From NCBI GenBank assembly GCA_032622095.1, contig CP136064.1, positions 146,260,864 to 146,324,863 of the forward strand: DNA of 64,000 nucleotides, written 5' to 3'. A program made the translations under genes and the position numbers. The notes under the pieces are model-generated. The model ran no database searches, had not been told where the DNA came from, and saw only the letters and a program-made list of their open reading frames with translations. Origin of the DNA: Siphonodentalium dalli (taxonomy: Eukaryota; Mollusca; Scaphopoda; Gadilida; Siphonodentaliidae). Below, in pieces: positions 1 to 12,313 of this stretch; position 1 is the stretch's first letter; every line of letters starts with the position of its first letter.

Positions 1-540
1 ATTTTTGTTATGGTCAAGTTTTTTGTTAAGACCATGTTCTAACATAGATCGATAAATAAGTTAAAGGTCATTATATTCCACAGTCAAATCTATTGGTGAT
101 CGAATTTGATAACTATTTTATTGGAACAACTAAGAGTATTATTTACGTGAGATCAATGAGTCCAATTATTATAAATAATAAATTGCAGGCATCGGTGGAT
201 ACCCGATTGCCACATTTAGTGATCACGTGATAAACTGATAAAATGTCCAAGTGACGTACTATAATGAGCAAAACAAAATGAGTTGACCTTCGGCTTCGTC
301 CCGATTGGGTACTGAGCTGACACCGGGGATAAATTGACCAATGACTGCCATTGTATCCTTTGACAGATATGCGTGCGCAGACTCGTTTGATGTTCGCTAT
401 CGCATTACTATGTTTTAATAGCCGAGCCTTCACTTCTCGTCTGACTCTCTTACTGACAAGACCTGTCTACACAGTACTTCTCCGGCAGACTATTCATCCA
501 CTGGTAGGTCTACATACAGGTATGCCCTAAATAATGGACT

Positions 541-669
541 GCTTAACCACAGCAGAATTATAGGTAACTTTTCAGGAGTTAGTCGGAAATATGACTTGCA
601 TCGGAAATAAAATCTTCATGGACATTGGCCATTGGATCATCAAAACAGGATGTTATGTCGCTTGGTGAC

Positions 670-712
<43 letters not shown>

Positions 713-772
713 GGTGTTGTTGTTGTTGTTGTTGTTGTGGCTTAACCACAGCAGAATTATAGGTAACTTTTC
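541..772. repeat. 33-bp direct repeat flanking a GTT microsatellite
   Basis: The 33 bases at 541-573 (starting gcttaaccacagcag) recur without change at 740-772. Between them lie about 100 bp of unique sequence and a pure (GTT)n tract at 671-738 with one GGT interruption. The arrangement fits a local duplication by replication slippage or unequal exchange. No coding potential is evident. Confidence 0.85.
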
Positions 773-1507
773 GTCATCTTCATTATATTGAAATTTTTGG
801 TATACAAAATGAGCGTAAGTGTGAATGGAGTGATAAGTGGTTATTACGTAATCATCAAAGCAATTTCTATAATTGAGTGTCTCACGACCTGACGTAATAT
901 GTATGCATGTTTTGGCTAACTAATTATCGTGTGAATGACACAGTTTATCAACCTTAATTGATACTAACCCGTTTGTTCAGACATTAAATCGATATGTTTT
1001 CTGAATAGCATATAACTGTGAACGGGGAAATAATATAATTCATTTGGTAAAGCAAAGGTGTGAAAGACACATTGTTACCACCAATGTCGCGTGTGTGATT
1101 GCGTGTACAGCGAATATGACAATTCATTCTGGAGGGTTGTAATTTCACATTACAATTTTCGACCGTTAGTGATTCAACATAGTACATCTCAATACTTCCA
1201 ATAATTCACGATAATACACACCTGTCATATACTCAATAACTTCATCTGGGGTAGAGAGAGTGTAAAGAATAAACGCTCTTTATTATTTATGTAAAAGTAA
1301 TGGTGTCTATTTTCAGGTATGACAATTATATGAACTGCGTCCGATAAAACACTGGAATGTATGCATTCATATCGATGGTCACAATGTCCAATAAAGCTAT
1401 TTTCTAAACATCGATTAATAATTTCATGAAAAATATTTGAACAAAAAAAATAACGAAAGATATTACGCGCAAATAATTTAACATTCGACATTTTAATATC
1501 GAGATTA

Positions 1508-1690
1508 TCAGAAACCGAAAACTCGTTATAAATTTTTTATTTAAACTTTTTTTGGAGAAATAATTTTGAGGGTTTTGAAATTTTGGGGTTTTGAAATTTT
1601 TTGGAAGTTTTGAAATTTTTTGGAAAAAATAAATTTTGGAAGTTTTGAAATTTTTTTTTGGAAAAATAATTTTTGGGTTTTTGATATTTT
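1508..1690. repeat. Degenerate T-rich tandem repeat
   Basis: The segment is built from repeats of a unit close to ttttgaaattttttggaa, about 20 bp long and diverging toward both ends. Both strands are extremely biased, so the open frames here are low-complexity artefacts. The remaining sequence from 1 to 1870 (apart from the GTT tract) shows no recognisable gene. Confidence 0.7.
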
Positions 1691-1879
1691 GGGAATATTT
1701 TAGTACAACCAATTTTAGACCCACAAATTCTATTTTTAGATGTGACACCAACGAGACGGCTATTCTTCTATTATACTTTTCCATGACGACTTTGTTGGGA
1801 ATTCACTTTCAGAAACATAATTTGTAAAATACGACCGACATCAACTGGTGGTTACCCAGAATATTTGCAATATCGGAAA

Positions 1880-2505
1880 TGAAGGATTTTCCTGAAACCC
1901 CATCTATGAAGAACGAGTGCTGCCTTAATAAGAAAACCGATTTGGCTGCCTTCTCAGTTGTGAGGGCGCATAGACTTCCGAAGAAGAGAAGATTCTTTTT
2001 TTTCGATAAAACTGTGAATATTACCTATTCCCAGCAACCCTTCTACAATGTTTTTCCGTGTTTTGGAATGCAAACCTTGGATCTTTTAATGGCAAACTCG
2101 GTGAGTTCTTTCCAGGGATAATACATCTGAATCGGTCAAGCCACATAGCAGATCGCACCCAAAGAGACCTCTTGGCAATATTATAGTTGGATAGATTGTC
2201 CTACTGCTGACTAGTATAGTGTTATACCTCCAGCATACATACCGATGTTGGATATAGCAAAATAGCTTGACCTAAGCTTCTGTTTTATTTCGTCAATGCA
2301 TTCACCGTTTTGATTATGCTTATGTATAGGGACACCTAAGTGTGTAAGACTTTCAACTTCAGATACCTGTTTCCCGCGCAGAGTCCATGCCCGGTTAGTA
2401 CTAGTCTTATTGTGCTCATTTTTACTTTCATTAAAGACAATAACAACTGACTTTTGTTCATTATAAGTAGTATACAATCGGGATAGGAGCATGTAAAGGT
2501 GCTCG
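1880..2505 (-). pseudogene. Non-LTR retrotransposon reverse transcriptase, C-terminal remnant (F)
   Basis: On the minus strand, 2492-2211 encodes a segment with the layout seen after the catalytic centre of many invertebrate non-LTR reverse transcriptases: a KSVVIVF block, then WTLRGKQV, then LTHLGVPI. Downstream, in shifted frames at about 2030-1880, come KKKNLLFFGSLCAL and a KSVFLLRQHSF block, which match the usual C-terminal tail of the same class. Several frameshifts separate the blocks and no catalytic FADD box is present, so this is a dead 3' fragment. It ends about 55 bp from the MITE at 2559. The clade cannot be assigned from this fragment. Confidence 0.65.
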
Positions 2506-2558
2506 AGATGTGGAGAGTGGAGAAAAAAAATCGATATTGTTTTAATCCGTATATATAA

Positions 2559-3149
2559 TTAAAGGGATACTGTACCCAAATGTTGTTGTTGGTTTCTGTA
2601 GTCTCTGAGTCGGAGAATAAGGTAACAATTTTTCCATTATTTGAAAGTCTGTTGAGTACGAAGTAGTGTTACGGATGGCAAATATACCGGAATGCAAAAA
2701 TACAAATTGTTGTTGTCGAGTAATTTGTGTACAGTTTTCAACCAAATGTATCACATAAAAGTTTTATTATATATGCATACTAGTCCCATATACTCATTTA
2801 TCGTCACTAGTCAGTGAGTGGCTTGAGTTTTCTCCCCGTATCAGCATAATGTTTCAAACGATCGTGTGTGCAATGGGTTTACTAATCCAGTATCCCTCAA
2901 TTATAATTTGATTACGTCTGGTACACGGAAATTCGTATTTTAATTTACGCCATTTTATGGCTCCAGCCATAAATTCAATTGATATTAAATTATTAACTTT
3001 TAAATTATTAAATTTTAAGATAGCCTATTAATCTGAGCGTTTACAGAATACATCTTCGACGCAAATTACTTATGTTTCTATATATTATCGATAATAGATC
3101 GTTGTTATCATCGTAAAGTTATTGAAAATGGCGTACAGTACCCATTTAA
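2559..3149. mobile_element. MITE-1, TTAA-flanked, copy 1
   Basis: A 591-bp non-coding element bounded by TTAA at 2559-2562 and 3146-3149. Its termini are inverted: it starts AAAGGGATACTGTAC and ends GTACAGTACCCATTT. A second copy with the same ends and the same subterminal sequence lies at 52345-54219. TTAA duplications are the signature of piggyBac-type transposition, although the terminal bases are not the classical CCY. It carries no transposase and must have been moved in trans. Confidence 0.75.
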
Positions 3150-3329
3150 ATAAGTATATATACGTAGATATATAGATACGTAGATATATATATCGAGTAT
3201 AGCTGACGCAATACCTATAATATGGGTAGTTTACCTTCGACTAGTCCACTAATTTTATTGATCCCCCCCTTTTCGAATGAACTGATCTAAACTCCAATTA
3301 TTGATTCCTCGGTTGTGTGTGCTTTAGCA

Positions 3330-3804
3330 TTAAAGGTACTCAATCCGAACAGAGGGTCCCCATCTCAACAGATTCCAACAACAACAATCCGATCAGAGGG
3401 TCCTATATTACTATTTCTTTGGGTTTGGGGGTAAAAAATGATTCGAGTCGAGGAACCCATCAAACAAAGCTCAGAGTTATTAGATATTGATTTTTGAAAT
3501 TTGTTATTTACTCGAGATGAGTACTAATAATTGCCTTCAACTGCCGTAATCTGCTCGGGATATGTACACCAAAATGTATTCAAACAGACAAGGGTGGATA
3601 ACTCTAAACTCAAGTGGTAATAATAACGCAATTTTGACTGAGTTCTGGGCCAGAAAGTATTCCCGATAATGAAAAATAATAGATTTCTAAATTCGATATC
3701 TAAGCTTTGATGGGTGACTTCCTCGACTCGAATCAAATATTTTTGACCCCCGAATCCATTGAAATAGTAATTGAGAGAAGTTTTATCGGATTGAGTACCT
3801 TTAA
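3330..3804. mobile_element. MITE-2, long-TIR TTAA element, copy 1
   Basis: A 475-bp element flanked by TTAA (3330-3333 and 3801-3804), with termini AGGTACTCAATCCGA and the inverse TCGGATTGAGTACCT. The inverted homology extends inward for roughly 200 bp: both halves carry ATTCGAGTCGAGGAA followed by CAAAGCTCAGA blocks, so a single strand could fold into a long hairpin. A second copy in opposite orientation is at 32152-32639 and a partial one at 48945-49041. Non-coding and probably piggyBac-mobilised, an inference from the TTAA flanks. Confidence 0.8.
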
Positions 3805-3849
3805 GCAATGGGTGGATGCGAAATTATCGGTACATACGGCAGTGCTTTG

Positions 3850-3995
3850 ACCGCGCGGGATTTCAGTTAATGAGCCGGGCTTTATGCACCCCTTCACTGC
3901 TATAGCTGCGGATCCTATAGTGCTTGTGGGAAGGCTTAATTCGTATCAAGTTTTAATTCACAACGCGATTGTTATGATTAACCCACCGCCGTCTG
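3850..3995 (+). repeat. Dispersed repeat, second copy at 7940-8083
   Basis: A segment beginning near atttcagttaatgagccggg and ending near gattgttatgattaaccca recurs at 7940-8083 with small changes (cagttaatgagccggg, ctgcgggtccta, tgttatgattaaccca). One copy lies just outside each end of the 3.4-kb unit, at 4448 and 7847. The copies may once have been parts of a common host repeat. Confidence 0.65.
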
Positions 3996-4447
3996 CTATA
4001 TATTGGTGTTTTAGTGAATGGCAACCTGGGTATGAAATGTTGAAGAAAGTAGTCTGATTCCACGAGGAAATGCCTGACATAAGTGCGTTTGATGTGAGCA
4101 CCCCATCCCTGGTTATATACTGGGTGATTTGATGCTAGAATGTGATAAGAACAGCGTGACCAATCTTTTCACAAAATACAGTCATCACAGAAATATGAGT
4201 CTTATACTTATTCTTCAGAATATCTTCGAGAAAAGTCGATAATGATTTAATCTGTATATATCTTTACACACTAATTAAATAAGTATTTATAGATATATAG
4301 ATACGTAGATATATAGATACCGGGTATAGGTGGTGCAAATACTAGTAATTACCTTCGACGAGTCCACTAATTTTAGGGACCTACGACATCTGAAAATGAA
4401 CCGATCTAAAGCGATAATAGTGAAGTATTGATTTCTCCCTCGGTTTA

Positions 4448-7400
4448 TTTCGGCCAATTTGACCGTTTACTTCATGGCTGTTTTTCATATGACGTGTGTG
4501 TCGGGATAAATGATGTGGAGGATTTATGTAAATGTTAGCCCAAACTATATTTCCAAGTAACGATGGTTTTGTTGTTTATTTTGAGGAATAATACCGCGTC
4601 AGATGAATTCAGCCCAAATATGTTAACAGTTGTCGTGTCAAACATTCGCAGTAGGTTAGCGTTATTTAGTATTTGTGGATGTCCTTTCACATGGGGAAAA
4701 TAGACTACTGCGCTTGAACGAGCATGTGAATTTGTCGTTTTTAATGTATAGCAACTTGATAATCAATAACAGAGGCATTCTCTGTCAAATAAGGTCGCTC
4801 TATTTACGATACCAATTGGGGAACTTTGTAAATTAAATTACGCGTAAACCAGCGTAAACGTATACCTTCTGCAAATAGAGAAGGGGCCGGAATCGGCGTA
4901 CTCGCCCCAGGGCTAACTCGCCCCAATCGACGTGTGCCAACTCGGAATAAAAGGCCCGCTCGGAATAAAAGATGTATACGGTGTGTTATATGGCGTTTGG
5001 TCCGTTGTTTCTCAATGAATATTATTGAAATTTGGTGTATATGTCCGGGCTGGGACATGGAATACAACACCGTTTGAATTGTTTTTAAATTTACAAATTT
5101 GTTGATTTTATTCATTTTTTTTTCGTTCTGAATCACACTATAAAGTGTATATAATATAATAACGAACACGAGACATACATAATTTATAAACTGTTAACAA
5201 AAGATATCAAATTCAATACATGACAAAGATGACTCAGTGGAGTTTATAAAGTGAACATAAAAACATTGAGGTAAGACTCTTTTTAAGGAATGCAACTTTA
5301 TTTAATAATAATAAACACATAAATTAAAATAACAAACATGAGACATACATGATTTATAACTGTTAACAAAAGATATCAAACTCAATACATGACAAAGATG
5401 ACTCGGTGAAGTTTATAAAGTGAACATAAAAATATTAAGGTAAGAATCTTTTTAAGCATTACTAAACCGTTTAGCACAGTTCACTTCACTCATCCGATCA
5501 TCACCAAACTTCATATTTATCTTGATATTGATCTATCAGATGAGAGCTATCAAATATTTTTTTAATTTTATAGGAAAAAAATGGTCGCCAGCGGCCATAT
5601 TGCATACCACATTCATAAGTGCTCCATTGACTGTAACAGATGGAATTATTCCCCTCTTCGGATAGAGTGTCACTGAAACTTTATTTGGTCAGACTGTCTG
5701 TATAGTCACTGATTATATATGGCAATAATCTGTAATAAGATGTAGAACTATTTTATTTTATATTTACATGCAGTGCTGTTTTTATACAACAATTCTACCC
5801 CCCTAGATCATCATGTGATCGACCATACATCGCGCGAGGACCTGGTTGAATTAAGGGGGGTTTTATGGATAACTTCTGTCCTCAAGCTAGATTATACTTA
5901 TGACATTTAATGTCATGTTCTAACGTGAAGTTCTCAGCTGTCATATTCGGATATTAGAACCCATAGCCATGATATATGGTTTATTTGTGTATACTAGTAA
6001 TATTGTTATTTTCAGTACCTTTATATACCAGTACTGTGTATAACAATGCATATAAATTAATCCATGTATACATGTATATTGATTCAACGGATTCAGTGGT
6101 TTTGTCCATCAGTCTATCAAATTTGCGTGGAAAACATGGCCACAAGCAGTAGACCCTGTTAAATTTCGAATTTGAATCAATTGGCGCACCCTGCAGCCAG
6201 CTTTTATTGGAGAACTTTTTCTTATGTGGATATTTTGGGTCACCGCTAGATGTGAGCCATGTTTTGTTCTCAAACTGTCCTTGTGAAGACATCACTGCCA
6301 GCGGTGATCTTCAATTTTACTATTTTTATGGCTAAATAATTTGGTGATCCTACAGACGACACCCTTGTCCGATCGTCATCAGATTCCACAATTATCTTCT
6401 GGATAACCAGGGTGAGAGTAATCTAATTTTCCCGAATTTCGTTAAAAAACATTACCACAGGCAGCAATTTGGTATCTTACTGTTTGATCCTCTTTTGCAT
6501 GACTGAATTGTTTAGCAGCTGTACAGACATATCCCTCATCTGATAGTCACCAAACTTCATATTGATCTTCGGGCTGACAACTAGATGGGAGCTATCGAAT
6601 GCTTTGAATTTTTTTGGAAAACATTGTCGCCAGCAGTCATCTTCTATTTTGGTTTTTATATACATGTATATCTCTTCATTCGGATAGCCAGTATTACGTA
6701 GGTACTTCAACTTTCCGCATTCCTGTCATCATTTGAAATATAAAAATTTACCTCATACATGCACCCTTCAAAATTTGTTTCGTCGTATCTATTTTAATGA
6801 CCCGTATGGTAATATTGATACAGATATATTTGTCAAACATTTCTTTGTACAATATACAGGTATTTAGTTTGTAACTAAATCTAGAAATATATAATAGTAG
6901 CTGGTGGACCCGACTTCGTCCGGGATGTTCCCCTCTGATTTTCGGAATATTGCGCGATTTAACCTTGAATTGACCATTTTAAAGGTGAACGTCATGTCGG
7001 GTCACGATTTGACCCGTCCAAAACACTCCCCGGACAAAAGTCACGACAAAAGTTCCCGTCGAAATCTGCCCGGCTTTTCCCGATTTGACCTTGAATTGAC
7101 AATTTTGAATGTCAAGATCAGGTCAGGGTCATGATTTGACCCACCCGAAACACTCCTGGGACAAAAGTAACAGTAGGTATTAAATTTCGTTGAAATACTT
7201 CCGTTTTACCAGATTTGACATTGAATTGATTTTTTTGAATGTCAAAGTCAGGTCAGGATCAAGATTTGACCCGTCCAAAATACTCCCTGGAAATAATTTC
7301 CCCTAGGTATCAAATTTCGTCAAATCTGTCCGGCAGTTTTCCCGGCCATATCTAACAGACAAACAGGCAGACAAATGTTCAAAATATATATTAAACTAGC

Positions 7401-7847
7401 TGATGTACTCGACTTCGTTCGGGCTATTTAGGGATTTTTTTGTGATCGCCTCCATCTGGACAGTACCCAGTATATACAGCGTCTGGCCAAACTATTGTTC
7501 AATTGGTCCAGAAACATGCCTATATCAGCACGGTCGAGAACATGGTCCCACGTGAAATTGGACCCGTCCATATTGCTCCCGGGATCGAAATAGTCCTACA
7601 CACAATTTTTAGTCGGATCGGTCAAGGTCCAGAAAGATGCCTATGAGCGAGGTCAAGTTGACACATTAAATACCAAATCCAAGTCGGATCAGTCGAGCAG
7701 TGTTAGAGTCTATAACACATACACACATGCATTCATGCATACACACATACATACAGACAGGTGTTCCAAAATGTATAATCGACAGCTACAACAATTCTAT
7801 GGTAGATAGTTCACGGCCGACCTGATGCATGCATCTTAGTTTTCTTG
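4448..7847 (+). mobile_element. 3.4-kb composite mobile unit, left copy
   Basis: This 3.4-kb stretch is present again in reverse orientation at 25865-29272. The two copies align end to end with few substitutions and several indels; for example, the right copy lacks about 120 bp corresponding to roughly 6530-6650 and gains about 75 bp near 28040-28110. The unit starts TTTCGGCCAATTTG. It ends with the palindrome GATGCATGCATC followed by TTAGTTTTCTTG. It contains degraded HINE-like sequence (about 5.4-6.8 kb, with 'ggccgc' core words) and two family A copies (6896-7790). The flanking bases are A before and T after, with no target duplication. A single-strand, Helitron-like mechanism is inferred, but the ends are not the canonical TC and CTRR. 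No transposase or helicase is encoded. Confidence 0.7.
6896..7790 (+). repeat. Two family A copies in tandem (A1 6896-7394, A2 7395-7790)
   Basis: A1 starts TAGCTGGTGGACCCGACTTC and ends with a gacagacaaacaggcagac tail and CAAAATATATATT. A2 begins at once with ACTAGCTGATG and ends after an acacatacatacagacag tail. Between head and tail, A1 carries three copies of a roughly 130-bp unit that contains gatttgaccttgaattgac, then a ggtcagggtca block, then 'tttgacccgtccaaaacactcc'-type sequence. The translations of these units look alike only because the DNA repeats; they are not genes. Confidence 0.75.
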
Positions 7848-8082
7848 TTATACTTGGCATTAGCGAATCGATGGGTGTCGGTGTGTTAGCGAAATGATTT
7901 ATTGCATACGTCAATGCGTTTATCGTGCTGATTCATATATTATGGTGACAGTCGACCGTGGAATCAGTTAATGAGCCGGGAATTAACACCCCTTTACTGC
8001 TGTAGCTGCGGGTCCTAATTCTTGCGGGAAGGCATACTTCGTAACCAGATCATTCACAACGTGACTGTTATGATTAACCCAC

Positions 8083-8615
8083 AGCAGGCGTGACCTTGAC
8101 CTTCAATGTGGTCAATCAAAGGTCAAATCGGGTAAAACGGATGGATTTCGACGAAATTTGATACTTTTGTCGGGGGAGTGTTTTGGACGGGTCAAATCGT
8201 GACTCCGACCTTACTTTGACCTTCAAAATTGTTAATTAAAGGTCAAGTGGGGTAAAACGGACGGATTTCGACGAACTTTGATACCTAGGGGTATTTTTCT
8301 ATGGAAGCAAAATGGTCAACTCGGGACGGGTCAACCGATTGAGCCCAAACTTGCTACCTATGGGCACGTTTGTCCCGAAAGTGTCACGGATGGGTCAAAT
8401 CGTGACCCCGATGTGACATTGACCTTCAAACTGGTCAATTCAAGTTCAAATTGGGTAAAACTGGCGGATTTCTGTACTTTTGTCCGGGGAGTGTTTTGGA
8501 CGGGTCAAATCATGACCCTGACCTGACCTTGACTTTCGAAATAGTCAATTCAAGGTCAAATCGCCGGAAATCAGATGGGAAACAGCCCGGACGAAGTCGG
8601 GCCCATCAGCTTGTG
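8083..8615 (-). repeat. Family A copy (A3), inverted
   Basis: Read on the minus strand, this begins with the head block around gacttcgtccgggctg and continues with four copies of the 130-bp core unit (plus-strand words ggacgggtcaaatcgtgac, tggtcaattcaaggtcaaat, ggatttcgacgaa). The tail is not clear at the 8083 end, where the dispersed repeat of 7940-8083 adjoins. Confidence 0.65.
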
Positions 8616-8619
8616 TAAT

Positions 8620-11081
8620 AAAGAAGACAGTTTGAAGAATGTAATGTATAACACAAGAAACGGGAAAATTTGAAATATAGAAGTATGCAAATTTCCCACA
8701 TAAAATTTGAAAGCTAGTTTATAGTATAATTATATTATAATTTATATTTATGGCTAATAATATGATATTGGTGGCGTTACCATCTCTCACTATGGTTTTC
8801 TTGTTAACGTCTGGCCCTAAGCGTGGGAACTGGTTTATATACCAGTTAGGTAAGCGGATCGAGTCATGTGTTAGTGCAGCATGCATATACGATGATAGTT
8901 AGTGTGTAAGTATATACAAATGGAGATGTCCCGATATGTAACAGAACAAACACCTTGATCTTTGTTTACACAATGCAATGAATTTTGATCACCAATCAGA
9001 CCCATAACGCAGCTATAGTGCATAGTTAATTAACACCTATAGGCACGACTCATGCCTTTGTGTTACCGCCACCCGAGAACAATATACCTTAAATTCGCAG
9101 TCATTGACACTTGTGTGTACATATACAAATACTACAACACTATTGCAACATTCTTGCAACATGCGTAACTTACGTGTACATGACAAACTTATGACAATCT
9201 CGCCGTTCGTTCGTCCATCCATCCACATTCTGTACTATTATAGCTTCTAATATTACTTTATATTTTATTATATCTATGATATTTCAACCAATAACGCTGT
9301 TCACTTGCGCATGGTGAATGAATAACTATTAGGACATTTATATGTATATTATATACAAGACAATAATTAGGCACTTATAGGTCATTCAAGTAAACCACAC
9401 CTCCTCCAGTTCATATTCCTACTCTGTATTTTTTTCTTTTCTCCTTTCCATGGGGTTACTGTTACTCCTTGGGGGAGTTGATCATTTGCTGGCCGTTTGA
9501 TATAGTTTCATATGCCCTATGATCGTGGTCTGGTTCTGGTTATTATAGCTATAGCCATTCAACCGCTTTTTAATTAATGGGTTTATGGACTGGAGCTATC
9601 GAATACTCAGCATCATTAGTGTTAATTTATATCAAGTTATCCAGGGGGGGGTGTAAAAAAGTTGCGAGACGTGGGGGTGTTTTATTTACATTGCCATTTT
9701 TTTTTACACCCACCCACCCTTTCTTGCATTTTTTTTCATAAAATTTTAGACACCCTCCCCAAAACCCCAAAGCTTTATGTTGGTCCCCTCTGTAACGACC
9801 AACCGCTCTATATTGGTCCCTTCTTTGAAAGACCAAATTAAATGTTACTTCCTCAGCTGACTTCCTGTTTACAAACTCTAAGCAATCGAACAAAGGTAGA
9901 ATATGATGTGATTATATTGGTAAATTTATAACCCAGCCTATTCATCTGTGTGAGTAGATGAAAAATTTGTTGAATCCCCTGGAATGACAACAAAAAATAA
10001 CTAGGGCCAGTGGAGTGTTAGGGCCTATAATAGAATAAAAAATTACACAAAATTAAATTTATCTTTTTTTCAGACATCAACCAGCATCAACTAGTAGGCC
10101 TAGAGCCTATAGTAATACCAGGAAGGAAAATATAGTATATACATAGTATATAGTCATTTCTCATGTTTTCATTTGTTTCAATGGAGTAAAATATTGATTT
10201 ACTTTCATGCCTCATGCTGTGACCTGTTTTACCAACATGGACCCATAATCCACACTGGTCTTTGGCAGCCAGTATGGACCATGGGGATGGTCAATTTAGT
10301 GCCAAATCTATATACACGGATGTGCACTTTAGTGACGTGACCGTGGAGACGAGGTCACAGTAAGCGTAACGTCATTGTGTTGGTGTAGGGAAGATAACTC
10401 CAATTTGGTCTTCTGTTTACAGTATACCGGCTGTACTCTTGATTTATTATTATATGTCTACCTGTGTCTACTATATATTATTAACTATACATTATTCTGT
10501 TACATTATGAGAATACCGGCGGTTATTTGAACGAGTGTGAGCCCCACGCCAGGGTGCTACTAATGCTCTGGGACCATAGTGTTCGAAGGGTTAAAAATAA
10601 AATGAGTTGCCCCGCGTTGAGGGTCACATGGCCATAATTGTATCACATATGCATCAACTAACTGTATGAGTAAAGAGAAGTATAAGAATTATTGTAATAT
10701 TCTGTCATGAGTTGTTAGCTGATATTGTCAGACTGCATTAAGTTCACCCTACCCTAGAGCTATCTGAAGTATTTTTTTTAATGAACTACATCGTGAACTA
10801 GACAATTTTCAATATAAAAACTGCCAAGCAAGCTGAAAGAGACACAATAAAAAAAAAATGCGTGCCAAAACAAATTTTGGGACCCACCCCCACAATATTC
10901 ACTATTTTTCCATTTTTATAACAACTTATGGGGGTAATTATAACAATATTGAATGTATTAGTGCTTCTCATATTACAACAAGCCACAACATATAAACAAA
11001 TATGTTTAAAACAGTTGAAAATATGTCAATGAAAATAAAATGCCAAAAAAGTGGTCAAAAACTGTTTCCGGCCTCGGGTAC
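8620..11081. other. No recognisable gene
   Basis: About 2.5 kb of AT-rich sequence without a supported gene. It holds G- and C-rich short runs near 9645 and 9710 and scattered homopolymers. Open frames here (for example 9893-9627 on the minus strand) have no motif I recognise and are dominated by biased sequence. Confidence 0.5.
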
Positions 11082-11117
11082 CCCCCCCCCCCCCCCCAAC
11101 CCCCCCCCCCCCCCCCC
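11081..11117. repeat. Poly-C tract
   Basis: Two runs of 17-18 C separated by AA. The tract produces proline-rich translations in two overlapping frames, which are not genes. Runs like this are prone to length errors in sequencing. Confidence 0.9.
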
Positions 11118-11237
11118 ACCTCATGTCTTGTACAAAAATTCGGCCCCCTGAGTTATCCTCAAAATTACATACGACACATAAAGTATGCCTTTCTCAATGC
11201 TCGTCTGACGTATTGCGTACTAGTTTCTATATATGTT

Positions 11238-11926
11238 ACTAGCAGGTTAGCCCGCCACTGGCGTGGTTCGCCTCATGGCTTTGTTCGAAAAAACAATTGC
11301 AACAGCTTCCGAGACACGTGTGCTGCACCTAGGTGTAAAATATCGTCGAAATCCGCCAGTTTATACGATTTGGCCTTGAATTGATCATTTTCAAGGTCAA
11401 GGTCAGGTCTGGGTCACAATTTGACCCGTCCATGACACTTCCCGCACAAAAGTACCAATAGGTAGCAAGTTTGAGCTCAATCGGTTCGAGTCTATAAAGG
11501 ACACGCACATATATATATCATTTGTGGGTACCCGTTTGAAGGTCAAGGTCACCTCGCGCGGAAAAACTGACCCGATGAAAATCTCCCCCATTCATTTGAA
11601 CCCCTAAGTACGAAATTAAGTACGAAATTTGATCTCGAGACGGTCAATGTAGCCGTATTTATACTCGTCGTGTATATAGACGCTCTTTATCAACGACACT
11701 GCAGATACGAACGCTCTTTAACTATCAACGCGATTAACCCCAGTGCCATTTTTTGTGACTGGGGGTGGAGAATGGGTGCTGGGAGCTTCTCCAAAATGCC
11801 GCAACGACCATTCCCGTGGGTTTTTACCCTTTGATGGGAAGTTTGAGCCCAATCAGTCCAGCCGTTTTCGAGTCTATATAGGACAAATATACACATATAT
11901 TTACGGAAGTCTCAAAATATATAGTA
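11238..11926 (+). repeat. Family A copy (A4)
   Basis: Starts ACTAGCAGGTTAGCCCGCC and ends tctcaaaatatatagtag, immediately followed by the next head. It carries one core unit (gatttggccttgaattgat with a tcaaggtcaaggtcaggtc cluster). It also has two tail-like blocks, one around tcggttcgagtctataaagg and one around ccagccgttttcgagtctat. A near-identical stretch of its middle part (about 11355-11745) recurs at 21045-21416. Confidence 0.75.
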
Positions 11927-12313
11927 GACCAGCAGGTTAGCCCGCCACTGGCGTGGTTGGTCAGAAACATGACATTTTATAATTATTTTTATTTATATAT
12001 TTTTTTAATTTTTAATATTTTGTTTTTATAAATCTTTTAATATTAATTTAATGTTTTTTAAATTTAATTTATGTTTTTTTTAATTTTTTAATGTTTATTT
12101 AATTTTTATTCTAGTTGACCTATTTATTTAATTTTTATTCTAATTGACCCGATGAAATCCCCCCTTCCTAGGAACGACAGACAACGCATTCTTTGTTTTT
12201 CAATGAGTTAATTCATGGTACCCGTCCTAAACTTCCCCGTAGTCCCCGAAAAGAGCGGACAGTCAATTAATCCCGTCGTGAAATATCTCTGCATAATATT
12301 TCGAGCGATAAGG

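Larger units (their letters stand above)
3155..4447. repeat. Diverged direct repeat pair (3155-3320 and 4262-4440)
   Basis: Two segments share a run of tagatatatagatacgtag repeats followed by a block centred on ccttcga, then tagtccactaatttt, then an atgaac-gatctaaa block. The copies are clearly alignable but diverged. The first is followed by MITE-2 and the second by the 3.4-kb composite unit at 4448. No function is evident. Confidence 0.6.

Noticed and set aside
6904-7134. Repeated peptide RFDLELTILKVKVRSGS in family A copies, as a possible small protein
   Set aside because: It appears in every copy only because of the 130-bp DNA repeat; no start, splice or frame conservation supports translation.
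11040-11384. Proline-rich open frames over the poly-C tract
   Set aside because: Two overlapping frames both give proline runs from the homopolymer; no other coding signal is present.
11470-11510. ggttcgagtct resembling a tRNA/SINE B box
   Set aside because: Other family A copies read cgttttcgagtct at this place and no A box or tRNA fold lies upstream.
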